NCBI GenBank assembly: GCA_000437235.1
Contig: FR897034.1
Location: 1 to 15,771, forward strand
DNA: 15,771 nt
Source of the DNA: Coprobacillus sp. CAG:826
Lineage (GTDB): Bacteria; Bacillota_I; Bacilli_A; RFN20; CAG-826
Reading direction: 5' to 3'
The notes under the pieces are model-generated. The model had not been told where the DNA came from and did not search any database. It saw only the letters and a list, made by a program, of their open reading frames with translations. Positions within the stretch are counted from its first letter, which is position 1. Each line of letters opens with the position of its first letter. The position numbers and the translations under genes were made by a program. Below, piece by piece: positions 1 through 7,112 of the stretch.

Positions 1-984
1 TTTCTTTACTTCTTGCTTGATATACGATGTGATATCTACCTTCAACTTATGATCTTCATCTTGCATTAAGCTTCGTAAAACTACACCATCTTTATGATAC
101 AAAACAAAACCTGTTGAATTTTGATACCGTTCTCCTTCTTCATATGTAAGTAAAAGATTCACACGATAGTTATCTAATTGGTTTTGTACGATATTTTGTA
201 CAATTCTTAAGGAATTGACGAAAATAACGACACGATGAATTTGGTCAGAAGTGTAACCTAATGTACATTTTCCATCGGATTGATAAGATGCCGATCCATT
301 TTCATTGACTGTCATCGTTACAACTGTGTCATCCATCGCTTCATTTGCATTAAATCGTGTTTCTAATGTAAATGGATAACTTTGTTCCTCTCGTTTCATC
401 CATGTTGTTGGTAAAACAAGTCCTAAAAAGTATTGCCCTTCTTTTTGACTCACTGTCATTTCAATTTGATTACACATATGATTAGAAGCATCTTTTATGA
501 ACGGATATTCAAATGTAAACACTTCTTCTCTTGTTCTTTCGTCCTTTAAAACGATAAGATTATTTGTATAATCTTTTACTAAGATTAAGTGTTCTAAATT
601 TAATTGAATTGGGTAGCCTGTATTTTTAAATCCTTCTTTTATTTTAAAGGCTAAACTTACATCTTTTCCTTTCACTTCCAGCAATAATTCATCATTTCCT
701 AAAATATTGGTGAATAATAATGCTTGATCATTATCTTCTATGGCACTTACTTGCATGGTGGTAGAGGTATAAAATACAAAAGTTGCTTTACGATCTCCGT
801 TTTCAAAAACAATTGTGTTTTGCGCATTACCTCCTTTAGGCACTCTTACTAATAATTTACTTGTCTGCAAAATGTATTCTTGATCATTTTCCGTTAATGC
901 TTCTTTAGGAAAACTTGGATCAATCATTGGTAAATCTATTGTTGGTATGGTTATTTTTGTTGTTAATTCTTTTGTTTCTTTCAT
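1..984 (-). CDS. N-terminal part of a large WapA/RHS-like (DNRLRE-type) protein, cut by the window edge
   Basis: The frame is open for 328 codons from an ATG at 984 to the window edge, so only the N-terminus is present. An AAAGGA ribosome site lies about 8 bases before the ATG. The N-terminus (MKETKELTTKI) is charged and has no signal peptide or membrane segment. The order of elements resembles the N-terminal region of wall-associated/YD-repeat proteins: a beta-rich segment, a block reading VFTFEYPFIKDA (residues 155-166), then W195 followed by SYPFTLETRF (to 211), like the family's 'WL…R.YPV.iDPT', then a Asp-Asp-Thr segment (218-220) and LKVDITSYIKQEV near 314-326, like the 'vdVT..vk' end of DNRLRE domains. 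The expected YD repeats and any C-terminal toxin would lie beyond position 1. This match is from pattern memory, not a search; a phage baseplate or other beta-rich protein is the alternative. Confidence 0.6.
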   Translation of the reverse strand, partial: MKETKELTTKITIPTIDLPMIDPSFPKEALTENDQEYILQTSKLLVRVPKGGNAQNTIVFENGDRKATFVFYTSTTMQVSAIEDNDQALLFTNILGNDELLLEVKGKDVSLAFKIKEGFKNTGYPIQLNLEHLILVKDYTNNLIVLKDERTREEVFTFEYPFIKDASNHMCNQIEMTVSQKEGQYFLGLVLPTTWMKREEQSYPFTLETRFNANEAMDDTVVTMTVNENGSASYQSDGKCTLGYTSDQIHRVVIFVNSLRIVQNIVQNQLDNYRVNLLLTYEEGERYQNSTGFVLYHKDGVVLRSLMQDEDHKLKVDITSYIKQEVKK

Positions 985-1003
985 TTATTTTTCCTTTCTT
1001 TTA

Positions 1004-1846
1004 TTAAATAATTTGAATCATTGGCCCTGGTAAATCAAACGAGTTATGATGGGTATTTACTTCAACATGTCCATCCACAGCACGTCCAATTCTCTTTCTT
1101 AAATACATCAATAAATCTAAAGCATGACTTAATACTTTCTCATTAGAAACTAGAATAAATGCGTCAATATCACTATATTTAGTGGCGTTATTTCTCGCAA
1201 AAGATCCATGAATCCAAAATTCATCAACATAAAAATTTTCTTTTAAATACTTGCTTTCACTTTGAATGATTTTCGTTACCTTTTTTAAAGAAATATAAGG
1301 ATATTTTCTATTTAATGCATCTACTCTTTTATAAAATAATTGAAATACGATTAAAGCATTTTCTTCTTGATGATTTTCCAGGTAATCTACTACTTTTTTG
1401 GTTTTTTTATAGTTAAAAATTACGGGCATTTTTCTTTCTTTTAAACGAATAAAATTATGAATCACTTCCGCCATCATAACGTTCCATTTTTTTAGAAATA
1501 TTTTTTTAGTAATCACCATAAAAAAGGCTTCAAAAGCAAAATAAGATGTTGGGAAAGCTTGATAATTTTGAATGATATCTATTAACACTTCTTGTTTTCT
1601 CTTTTTTAGTTTTAGTTTCTTATTTGTTAATAAAAAATAACATTTTTCAATAGAAGATAAATTAAATCCCGCTCTTTTGATGTATTGGAGTATACGTTTT
1701 GCCTTTAACATATACTTTTCTTCTTTAAAATAAGGCTTTAATTGCCCTTTATAAATTTTTCTTTTTCGCATTTCGTCTAGTTTCTTTTTAGGGCCATAAA
1801 AAAAGTCTCGACAAAACACATAATCAATTTTTGGATTGTATTTCAT
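1004..1846 (-). CDS. Protein with C-terminal minimal nucleotidyltransferase domain and possible degenerate Fic-like N-terminal region
   Basis: 280 residues, basic and Lys-rich. Residues 212-233 carry the Pol-beta/MNT nucleotidyltransferase signature: G214-S215-F-A-R, then S225-D226-I-D228, the two metal-binding Asp. E262 in HVEVN could be the third acidic residue. Such domains transfer NMP groups, and many work in toxin-antitoxin pairs. Residues 60-195 are helical, and 115-143 align by eye with the Fic core (N122, A126, N131, P141 fall where GN, A, N and P sit), but the catalytic His and GNGR are absent. The start at 1846 overlaps the holin gene end by 23 bases, implying translational coupling, with only a weak AAGAG before it. 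The RHS-like gene starts 19 bases downstream. The nucleotidyltransferase call is firm; substrate and Fic relationship are unknown. High A+T content and this company suggest an accessory origin. Confidence 0.75.
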   Translation of the reverse strand: MKYNPKIDYVFCRDFFYGPKKKLDEMRKRKIYKGQLKPYFKEEKYMLKAKRILQYIKRAGFNLSSIEKCYFLLTNKKLKLKKRKQEVLIDIIQNYQAFPTSYFAFEAFFMVITKKIFLKKWNVMMAEVIHNFIRLKERKMPVIFNYKKTKKVVDYLENHQEENALIVFQLFYKRVDALNRKYPYISLKKVTKIIQSESKYLKENFYVDEFWIHGSFARNNATKYSDIDAFILVSNEKVLSHALDLLMYLRKRIGRAVDGHVEVNTHHNSFDLPGPMIQII

Positions 1847-2123
1847 TCTCTTTTATTTTTTGATATTGTTTTAGAAATTGATTCGCTCCGGTAGAGCTTA
1901 ATCCACTCATCATACCGATTTCTAAAGCAATCCAAACATTATCCGCTAAAGGGATGACGCTTGCATCAATGAAATAAATAATTACCCCCATTACGCCACC
2001 GAGTAAAGCGGCAATAAAAGGAATATAAGCATATCGTTCAGATTTCTTTTTAAAAATCAATTTCCAAAATTCGCTTAGTAAATAGCAAATAAAAGCAATG
2101 AGGGGTACGATAAAAATTTCCAT
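1824..2123 (-). CDS. Phage-type holin (Hol44-like)
   Basis: 99 residues with two clear membrane segments (about 3-21 and 33-53) and a third weaker one (64-83), ending in a charged tail. The pattern of an N-terminal PLIAFICYL helix, a Lys-rich loop, YIPFIAALLGGVMG, then a helix ending in SGLSSTGANQFLKQ, is what I know from Firmicutes phage holins of the Hol44-like group. Holins form inner-membrane pores that release endolysin; relatives such as TcdE instead release large toxins. The ribosome site is AAAGGATAGG just before the ATG at 2123. The gene lies 16 bases after the small membrane protein gene and overlaps the nucleotidyltransferase gene. No endolysin gene is in the window, so a lysis role is not shown. 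Confidence 0.8.
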   Translation of the reverse strand: MEIFIVPLIAFICYLLSEFWKLIFKKKSERYAYIPFIAALLGGVMGVIIYFIDASVIPLADNVWIALEIGMMSGLSSTGANQFLKQYQKIKENEIQSKN

Positions 2124-2139
2124 TTTTCCTATCCTTTCT

Positions 2140-2520
2140 TTAATTTTTTTTCATTTCTAACTTCTCTTCTATCAGTAAAACTCGCTTTAATAATTCTTCG
2201 TAGCGTTTTTCTACGTTCAAGAAATTTCTTTCCATGCGGCTTACACTTTCTTTGATATAAGCAATGTCCGAAAGAATAATACCTTCATTTTTACCTTGTA
2301 ATTTCATCTCTTCTTTTTTTGATTTTAGAAAAGTTAAATACGCAAAAACAATGCTTGATAAAGCCGCTAAAACGGAAACAATGCTTATCCATTTTTCGAT
2401 AAAAATCACCTCCTTATAAAGAAGTTTTTTTCGTGATTCTTTTGTTTGGATATGAAGAATAAAGGGAGAATATAATATCGAACAAAAGAGTGATAATAGA
2501 AATTCGTTTTCTTTTATCAC
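2140..2520 (-). CDS. Small membrane protein with C-terminal coiled coil, holin-associated type
   Basis: The open frame has 126 codons from a GTG at 2520 with a good AAGGAG site 7 bases away. The recognisable part starts later: residues 41-126 (IEKWISIVSVLAALSS…) have one membrane helix (about 45-65) then a charged coiled coil (80-126). This resembles small proteins encoded beside holins in Clostridia phages, which usually begin Met-(Glu/Asp)-Lys-Trp. Exactly there, at 2400, sits an ATC codon with a perfect AAGGAGGTGA ribosome site. So the product may be 126 residues with an extra hydrophobic N-terminal stretch (about 8-24), or 86 residues, or both. It is the first gene of the cassette, followed after 16 bases by the holin. 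A weak promoter (TTGGGT, 16 bases, CATTAT at 2536-2563) may serve it. Function is not established. Confidence 0.65.
   Translation of the reverse strand: MIKENEFLLSLFCSILYSPFILHIQTKESRKKLLYKEVIFIEKWISIVSVLAALSSIVFAYLTFLKSKKEEMKLQGKNEGIILSDIAYIKESVSRMERNFLNVEKRYEELLKRVLLIEEKLEMKKN
2398..2415 (-). promoter_or_regulatory. Perfect Shine-Dalgarno before an in-frame ATC codon
   Basis: On the minus strand AAGGAGGTGA (2415-2406) is followed by TTTTT and then ATC (2400-2398), an ideal distance for initiation (8 bases from GGAGG). It is in frame with the 126-codon reading frame and sits where homologues are expected to start. No ATG, GTG or TTG codon lies at the right distance downstream. It may be a rare ATC start, an ancestral ATG changed by one base, or a remnant. 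Confidence 0.6.
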
Positions 2521-2571
2521 GAAATCACTCCTTTCATAATGAATAGGGAAATGAAAAACCCAATTTTTTTA

Positions 2572-2611
2572 AAAAAGACAAAAAAAAAGACTACAACGCG
2601 TGCAGTCTTTT
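2572..2611 (-). terminator. Intrinsic terminator of the ABC exporter operon
   Basis: On the minus strand AAAAGACT (2611-2604) pairs with AGTCTTTT (2592-2585), extended by about three pairs inside, with a CG-rich loop and then a long run of T. It lies about 30 bases after the exporter stop codon and separates that operon from the holin cassette. The A-rich flank could give weak function on the other strand. Confidence 0.85.
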
Positions 2612-2641
2612 CCATAGATTCAGTTTGTTTTTTATATTCTT

Positions 2642-4384
2642 TTATTCTTCTTCGGCAAATTGCGAGAAATAAAGTTCGGCATAGAAGCCTTTCTTTTTGA
2701 GAAGTTCATCATGCGTGCCCACTTCTATGATGTTTCCGTCTTTCATTACGAAGATTGCATCAGCGTTACGAATGGTACTCAGTCGGTGAGCAATAATAAA
2801 GCTTGTTCTACCTTCCATCATGGTATTAAAAGCGTCCGATATTTTCTTTTCGGTTCTTGTATCAATAGAGGAAGTTGCTTCGTCTAAAATGACGATTTCT
2901 GGCATTCTTAACATGACACGCGCGATGGTAATAAGTTGTCGTTCCCCTTGCGATAAGCCACTTTTAGAAGAAATCTTTGTATCATAGCCATTACTTAAAC
3001 GCTTAATAAAGCCATGCGCATGCGCTTTTTTACAAGCTTCAATAATCTCTTCTCTGGTCGCATTTTCTTTACCATAAGCGACATTTTCTAAAATAGTTCC
3101 TTCAAAAATCCACGTATCTTGTAATACCATACCATAATGGCTTCGTAATTCATGACGAGTCATTTGATAAATGGATTGGTCATTTAAAAGAATGTCTCCT
3201 TGGTTCACATCATAGAAACGCATTAATAAATTAATTAATGTCGTTTTTCCGCATCCCGTCGGACCAACAATCGCAATATGTTGACCTTTATGAATGGTAA
3301 AATGGAAATTAGTAATTAAAGGACGTTCGGGCTGATAAGCAAAATAAACATGGTTTAAAGCAATAGTGTCCACATCAGATTCAATATGCACTTCATCCAC
3401 TTCTTTTTCATCTTCTTGGTCTAAGACTTCAAAGATACGGGCTAACGACGCTAGAGCGGATTGAAATTCCGTAACGACACTCGACACTTCGTTAAATGGT
3501 TTCGTGTATTGATTACTATAAATTAAGAACGAAGATAATTCGGAAATACCGATGACTAAAGAAGCACTGATGTTATCATTATTAATAAATAAAATAGCGC
3601 CTACAATTCCCACTAAAGCATAAACGATGCCGTTAATAAAACGCGTAGTTGGATTGGTGGTTGCCCCCATAAAGACGGCTTTAACCCCGGTGTCATAGAG
3701 TTGATCCGCTAAAACATCAAACTTCTCTACTGCTTCTTTTTCATAACCTAATTCTTTGACGATTTTTCCGTTTTCCATCATCTCTAAAACATAAGCGCCG
3801 ACTTCCCCTTTGATTTGGGATTGCGCTTTAAAATATTTATGCGAGCGTTTGGCAATAAAGGAAGCCGCAAAAATCGATAAAGGTGTCACAACGACAACGA
3901 CTAAAGCTAATAACCAGTTAATGATAAACATGAATACAAGCGTAAATAAGATGGTAATAATCCCTTGATAAAGTTGTTTAAAACCTTCTAAAATACCATC
4001 GGCAACCGTTTCAACATCACTAATCGAACGAGAAACTAAGTCACCTTCTTGGTGTTGATCAATATAAGAAACGGGTACATGATTCATTTTATAAAACAGA
4101 TCATTTCGTATTTGTTTCACCGCCATTTGTGTGACGTGAGACATCGAAAGTTCATATAAGTAGGTAAAAACCGCTACTCCAATTAAACAACCTAAAATAA
4201 TGAATAATTTTTGATAGATTGTTTCAAAAGGCACATTACCCACAACGAATAAATCGATAATATCCCCAATGACCATAGGAATATAAAGCGTTAATCCTAC
4301 AAATATCGTAGCGAACACAATACCAAAGATAAAATAACCGATAGAAGGGCGAATATACGATAAAAAACGACGAATGTTTTTCAT
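2642..4384 (-). CDS. ABC exporter subunit, half-transporter with canonical Walker B Glu
   Basis: 580 residues if started at the ATG at 4384, which has an AAAGGAGGTG ribosome site about 9 bases upstream; a longer frame starting at 4438 lacks such a site and would run well into the upstream gene. An N-terminal six-helix exporter domain (about 1-310) is followed by an ATPase domain: Walker A GPTGCGKT (374-381), Q-loop Gln 422, signature LSQGE (477-481), Walker B ILDE (Glu 502) and switch His 533. The signature departs from LSGGQ, while Walker B Glu and His are intact. It follows the partner gene with one base between the stop and this ATG. Together they form a heterodimeric efflux pump of the LmrCD/BmrCD/TM287-288 type in the cell membrane. 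Substrate cannot be read from the sequence; a multidrug or lipid-like substrate is the usual assumption. Confidence 0.92.
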   Translation of the reverse strand: MKNIRRFLSYIRPSIGYFIFGIVFATIFVGLTLYIPMVIGDIIDLFVVGNVPFETIYQKLFIILGCLIGVAVFTYLYELSMSHVTQMAVKQIRNDLFYKMNHVPVSYIDQHQEGDLVSRSISDVETVADGILEGFKQLYQGIITILFTLVFMFIINWLLALVVVVVTPLSIFAASFIAKRSHKYFKAQSQIKGEVGAYVLEMMENGKIVKELGYEKEAVEKFDVLADQLYDTGVKAVFMGATTNPTTRFINGIVYALVGIVGAILFINNDNISASLVIGISELSSFLIYSNQYTKPFNEVSSVVTEFQSALASLARIFEVLDQEDEKEVDEVHIESDVDTIALNHVYFAYQPERPLITNFHFTIHKGQHIAIVGPTGCGKTTLINLLMRFYDVNQGDILLNDQSIYQMTRHELRSHYGMVLQDTWIFEGTILENVAYGKENATREEIIEACKKAHAHGFIKRLSNGYDTKISSKSGLSQGERQLITIARVMLRMPEIVILDEATSSIDTRTEKKISDAFNTMMEGRTSFIIAHRLSTIRNADAIFVMKDGNIIEVGTHDELLKKKGFYAELYFSQFAEEE

Positions 4385-4385
4385 A

Positions 4386-6107
4386 TTAACGCACCTCCTT
4401 TTTAGTTTGTGATTCATAGATTTCTTGATAAACTTCACAAGATTTTAATAATGCTTCATGGGTGCCGTTTCCGACCATTTCCCCATTATCCATAACGATG
4501 ATTTGGTCCATTTTACTAATAGAAGTCGCGCGTTGAGAAATAAAGAATAACGTTGTGTCTTTTAAATGATGATGGATGTTTTCTCTGACCTTTTTATCGG
4601 TTAAATAATCTAAAGCACTGGTCGCATCATCTAAAATTAAAAGTTTCGGTTTCCGTAATAAAGCGCGCGCAATGGTAATTCTTTGTTTTTGTCCACCGGA
4701 GAAGTTCTTTCCTCCTTCTACCACTTCATGATCTAAACCGTCTTTATAATCAAAGACAAAGTAGGCTTCCGCTAAACGGAGAGCTTCTAGCATTTCTTCG
4801 TCGGTCGCATCACTTTTACTCATTAACAGGTTAGAACGGATGGTGCCTTTAAATAACGCAACTTTTTGATCGACGACCGCAATTTCTTTTCGTAAGTCCT
4901 CTAATGAAAGACTTTGAATGGGTTTTCCGTCCACTAATAATTGTCCACTTCTAACATCGTAAAAGCGTTCCATTAAATAAAGAATCGTGGATTTTCCGCT
5001 TCCTGTGCCCCCTATCATACCAATAGATTCTCCGTGTTGAAAGGAGAATGTAATATGCTCTAATGCATCATTTTCACTACCTGGGTAACGAAAATTCACA
5101 TCAATAAATTGATAAAATGGTGTATTTTCTTTTGCTTCTACTTTTTCATCTTTTGAAACAATAGACGAAGTTAACGCAAAGATACGATCTAAACGAACTT
5201 TCGAACTCGCTGCTTTGGTAAATAAAATCACTAAGTTAGAAACGACAAATAACGCTAATAAAATTTGGTTCATATAGTTAATGACGGAAATGACATTGCC
5301 TTGCGTTAAATTCCCTACTTGCACTTCTAATCCACTTAAATAAAGTAACGCTACAATGCCTAATTGAATCACAGCATAAGTTAACGGATTTAAAAGCGAA
5401 GTAAAGCGAATAATGCCCATACTTTCTTTCCGATATTCATCGGTTTCTTTTTGATAATGGTCATAAGCTTGCTCTTCTTTTAAGAAAGCACGAACCACTC
5501 TTGTACCTGAAATATTTTCGGAATTGAGTAAAGATAAATGATCTAATTTCGCTTGTACTTTTTGGTAGCGTTTTGAAGCGGGACGCATAATAAAGAAAAT
5601 AATAATGGCAAGTACCACTGTGGTTACTAAAAAGACTAAGCCTAATTTAAAATGAATAATGAAAGCACATATAATACTACCAATAATAATAAATGGTGCC
5701 CGAACTACTAAGCGAATAAAGCGGTTGACCGTATTTTGCATTTGGTCGATATCCGTAGTCATAATGGTGACTAAATTTTCAGTACCAATTTGATTTACTT
5801 CCGCATTGGATAATTCGTGGATATGATGAAACATCGCTTTTCTTAAGTCTCTTCCATACGCATTAGCGACTCTAGAAGCAAAGTATTGGCAGGTTAAAGA
5901 ACATCCAAAGCCTAATAAACCTAATCCAATCATGATAGCGCCTTTTACCAATACATAATGCATATCATAAGAAGGAATACCAATATCAATGATATCTCCC
6001 ATAATAAAAGGAATCATCAATTCAAAAATAGCTTCTAATAACTTAAAGAAAGAGCCAAAAATGCATTCTTTGGTATATTTTTTTAAATACGACAAACTAT
6101 TTTTCAT
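4386..6107 (-). CDS. ABC exporter subunit, half-transporter with degenerate ATP site
   Basis: 573 residues from the ATG at 6107; GAAGGTGAT lies at the right distance from this ATG, and too close to the alternative GTG/ATG at 6116/6113. The N-terminal membrane domain (six helices, to about 310) precedes an ATPase domain with Walker A GGTGSGKST (366-374) and a canonical signature FSGGQ (469-473). The Walker B end is ILDD, Asp 494 in place of the catalytic Glu, and the switch residue is Gln 525 in ISQRA in place of His. In the dimer this degenerate Walker site faces the partner's altered LSQGE signature, leaving one competent and one weak ATP site, as known for heterodimeric exporters. First gene of the two-gene operon; it is divergent from a LysR-type regulator, which is the likely controller. 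Confidence 0.92.
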   Translation of the reverse strand: MKNSLSYLKKYTKECIFGSFFKLLEAIFELMIPFIMGDIIDIGIPSYDMHYVLVKGAIMIGLGLLGFGCSLTCQYFASRVANAYGRDLRKAMFHHIHELSNAEVNQIGTENLVTIMTTDIDQMQNTVNRFIRLVVRAPFIIIGSIICAFIIHFKLGLVFLVTTVVLAIIIFFIMRPASKRYQKVQAKLDHLSLLNSENISGTRVVRAFLKEEQAYDHYQKETDEYRKESMGIIRFTSLLNPLTYAVIQLGIVALLYLSGLEVQVGNLTQGNVISVINYMNQILLALFVVSNLVILFTKAASSKVRLDRIFALTSSIVSKDEKVEAKENTPFYQFIDVNFRYPGSENDALEHITFSFQHGESIGMIGGTGSGKSTILYLMERFYDVRSGQLLVDGKPIQSLSLEDLRKEIAVVDQKVALFKGTIRSNLLMSKSDATDEEMLEALRLAEAYFVFDYKDGLDHEVVEGGKNFSGGQKQRITIARALLRKPKLLILDDATSALDYLTDKKVRENIHHHLKDTTLFFISQRATSISKMDQIIVMDNGEMVGNGTHEALLKSCEVYQEIYESQTKKEVR

Positions 6108-6134
6108 TTTCATCACCTTCTATATTGTAGAAGA

Positions 6135-6163
6135 TTGTAAACTATATTAAAAATATTTATAAT
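6135..6163 (+). promoter_or_regulatory. Promoter of the LysR-type regulator gene
   Basis: TTGTAA (6135-6140), a 17-base spacer, then TATAAT (6158-6163), about 40 bases before the regulator ATG. The 96-base gap between the divergent genes is extremely AT-rich and must also hold the exporter promoter and any LysR operator. I cannot single out one T-N11-A box among the many AT palindromes. Confidence 0.7.
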
Positions 6164-6203
6164 ATATATGTTATATACTTAAAATATATAGGAGGAGAAA
6201 TGA

Positions 6204-7082
6204 ATGGATTTACGTACACTTCACTATTTCATTACTGTCGTTGAAGAAGGAAATATTTCAAAAGCCGCGAAAAAGCTTCATATTTCGCAACCTCCACTTT
6301 CCCTCTGTTTAAAAAACTTAGAAGAAGAATTAGACGTTACTCTTTTTATGCGCGGCGCCCGTTATATTGAATTAACGGAAGCAGGAAAAATTCTTTATCA
6401 GCGCGCTTTAACGATGGTTACCTTAGAAACCCAAGCCAAAAAAGAAATGAAAGATATCGCTAAAGGCGTATTGGGCACTCTTTCCATTGGCTGCGTTAGT
6501 TCTAACCACATGTATGTTTTAACCCATGGTTTAAAAAACTTTATGAAAGAATATCCCGAAGTTTCTTTTGAAGTTCATGAAGGAAACACCTATGAACTTC
6601 TTGACTTATTAGAAAAAAATATGATCGAATTAGCGTTTGTTCGTACGCCCTTTAACGTCGAGAAATTTAACGCCATTGTTTTAGATGAGCAACCGATGAT
6701 TGCGGTTTATCACCCTGACTTTTTTACCATTGAACAAGAGCAAGTCACGTTAAAGGACTTAGCGAAATATCCACTCATGATGTATCGACGTTTCAATAGC
6801 ATTATTAATTCTATTATGAAAAAAGAAGGAATTGATTTAAACTTTTATTTAAAAAGTGATGATGCCCGTACCGCTTTACTTTGGGCAGATAACGGTTTAG
6901 GTGTTGCTTTAGTGCCTTTATACGCTCTTTTATATCCACACGTCTCTAGCTTAAAGTTTGTTCCTTTAATAGAAAAAGAACTTCAAACTTCTGTTACGTT
7001 AGCTTATAAAAAGAATGCTTATTTAAGTAAACCTGCCCAAGCTCTCATTGATATCTTTACTAAAAATCGTCTTTCTAACTAA
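6204..7082 (+). CDS. LysR-type transcriptional regulator
   Basis: 292 residues, typical family length. Residues 1-65 form the winged helix-turn-helix: MDLRTLHYFITVVEEGNISK, then AAKKLHISQPPLS as the recognition region (about 21-33), LEEELDVTLFMR and the ELTEAGK wing. Residues 90-292 form the periplasmic-binding-like effector domain (GTLSIGCVSS at the start of the first strand). GGAGG sits 8 bases before the ATG at 6204. It is transcribed away from the ABC exporter operon, the usual arrangement for a LysR protein controlling its neighbour and itself. Effector unknown; the exporter substrate is the natural guess. A terminator follows directly. Confidence 0.93.
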   Translation: MDLRTLHYFITVVEEGNISKAAKKLHISQPPLSLCLKNLEEELDVTLFMRGARYIELTEAGKILYQRALTMVTLETQAKKEMKDIAKGVLGTLSIGCVSSNHMYVLTHGLKNFMKEYPEVSFEVHEGNTYELLDLLEKNMIELAFVRTPFNVEKFNAIVLDEQPMIAVYHPDFFTIEQEQVTLKDLAKYPLMMYRRFNSIINSIMKKEGIDLNFYLKSDDARTALLWADNGLGVALVPLYALLYPHVSSLKFVPLIEKELQTSVTLAYKKNAYLSKPAQALIDIFTKNRLSN

Positions 7083-7085
7083 AAA

Positions 7086-7112
7086 TACCTCCAAAACTGG
7101 AGGTACTTTTTT
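7086..7112. terminator. Bidirectional terminator between the LysR gene and pyrG
   Basis: TACCTCC (7086-7092) pairs with GGAGGTA (7099-7105) around a six-base loop. CTTTTTT follows on the plus strand and TTTTT on the minus strand, so it can end both converging transcripts. Its T run touches the pyrG stop codon at 7111-7113. Confidence 0.9.

Noticed and set aside
1..2520. A complete prophage at the left edge
   Set aside because: Only a holin and its small companion are phage-like; no terminase, capsid, integrase or attachment repeats are visible in this window.
2660..2887. 75-residue plus-strand frame opposite the ABC ATPase domain
   Set aside because: Antisense shadow of conserved ABC motifs, without a ribosome site.
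4385..4438. Upstream start giving the second exporter subunit 18 more residues
   Set aside because: The ATG at 4384 has a strong AAAGGAGGTG site and matches the family's N-terminus; the longer form would overlap the upstream gene without a ribosome site.
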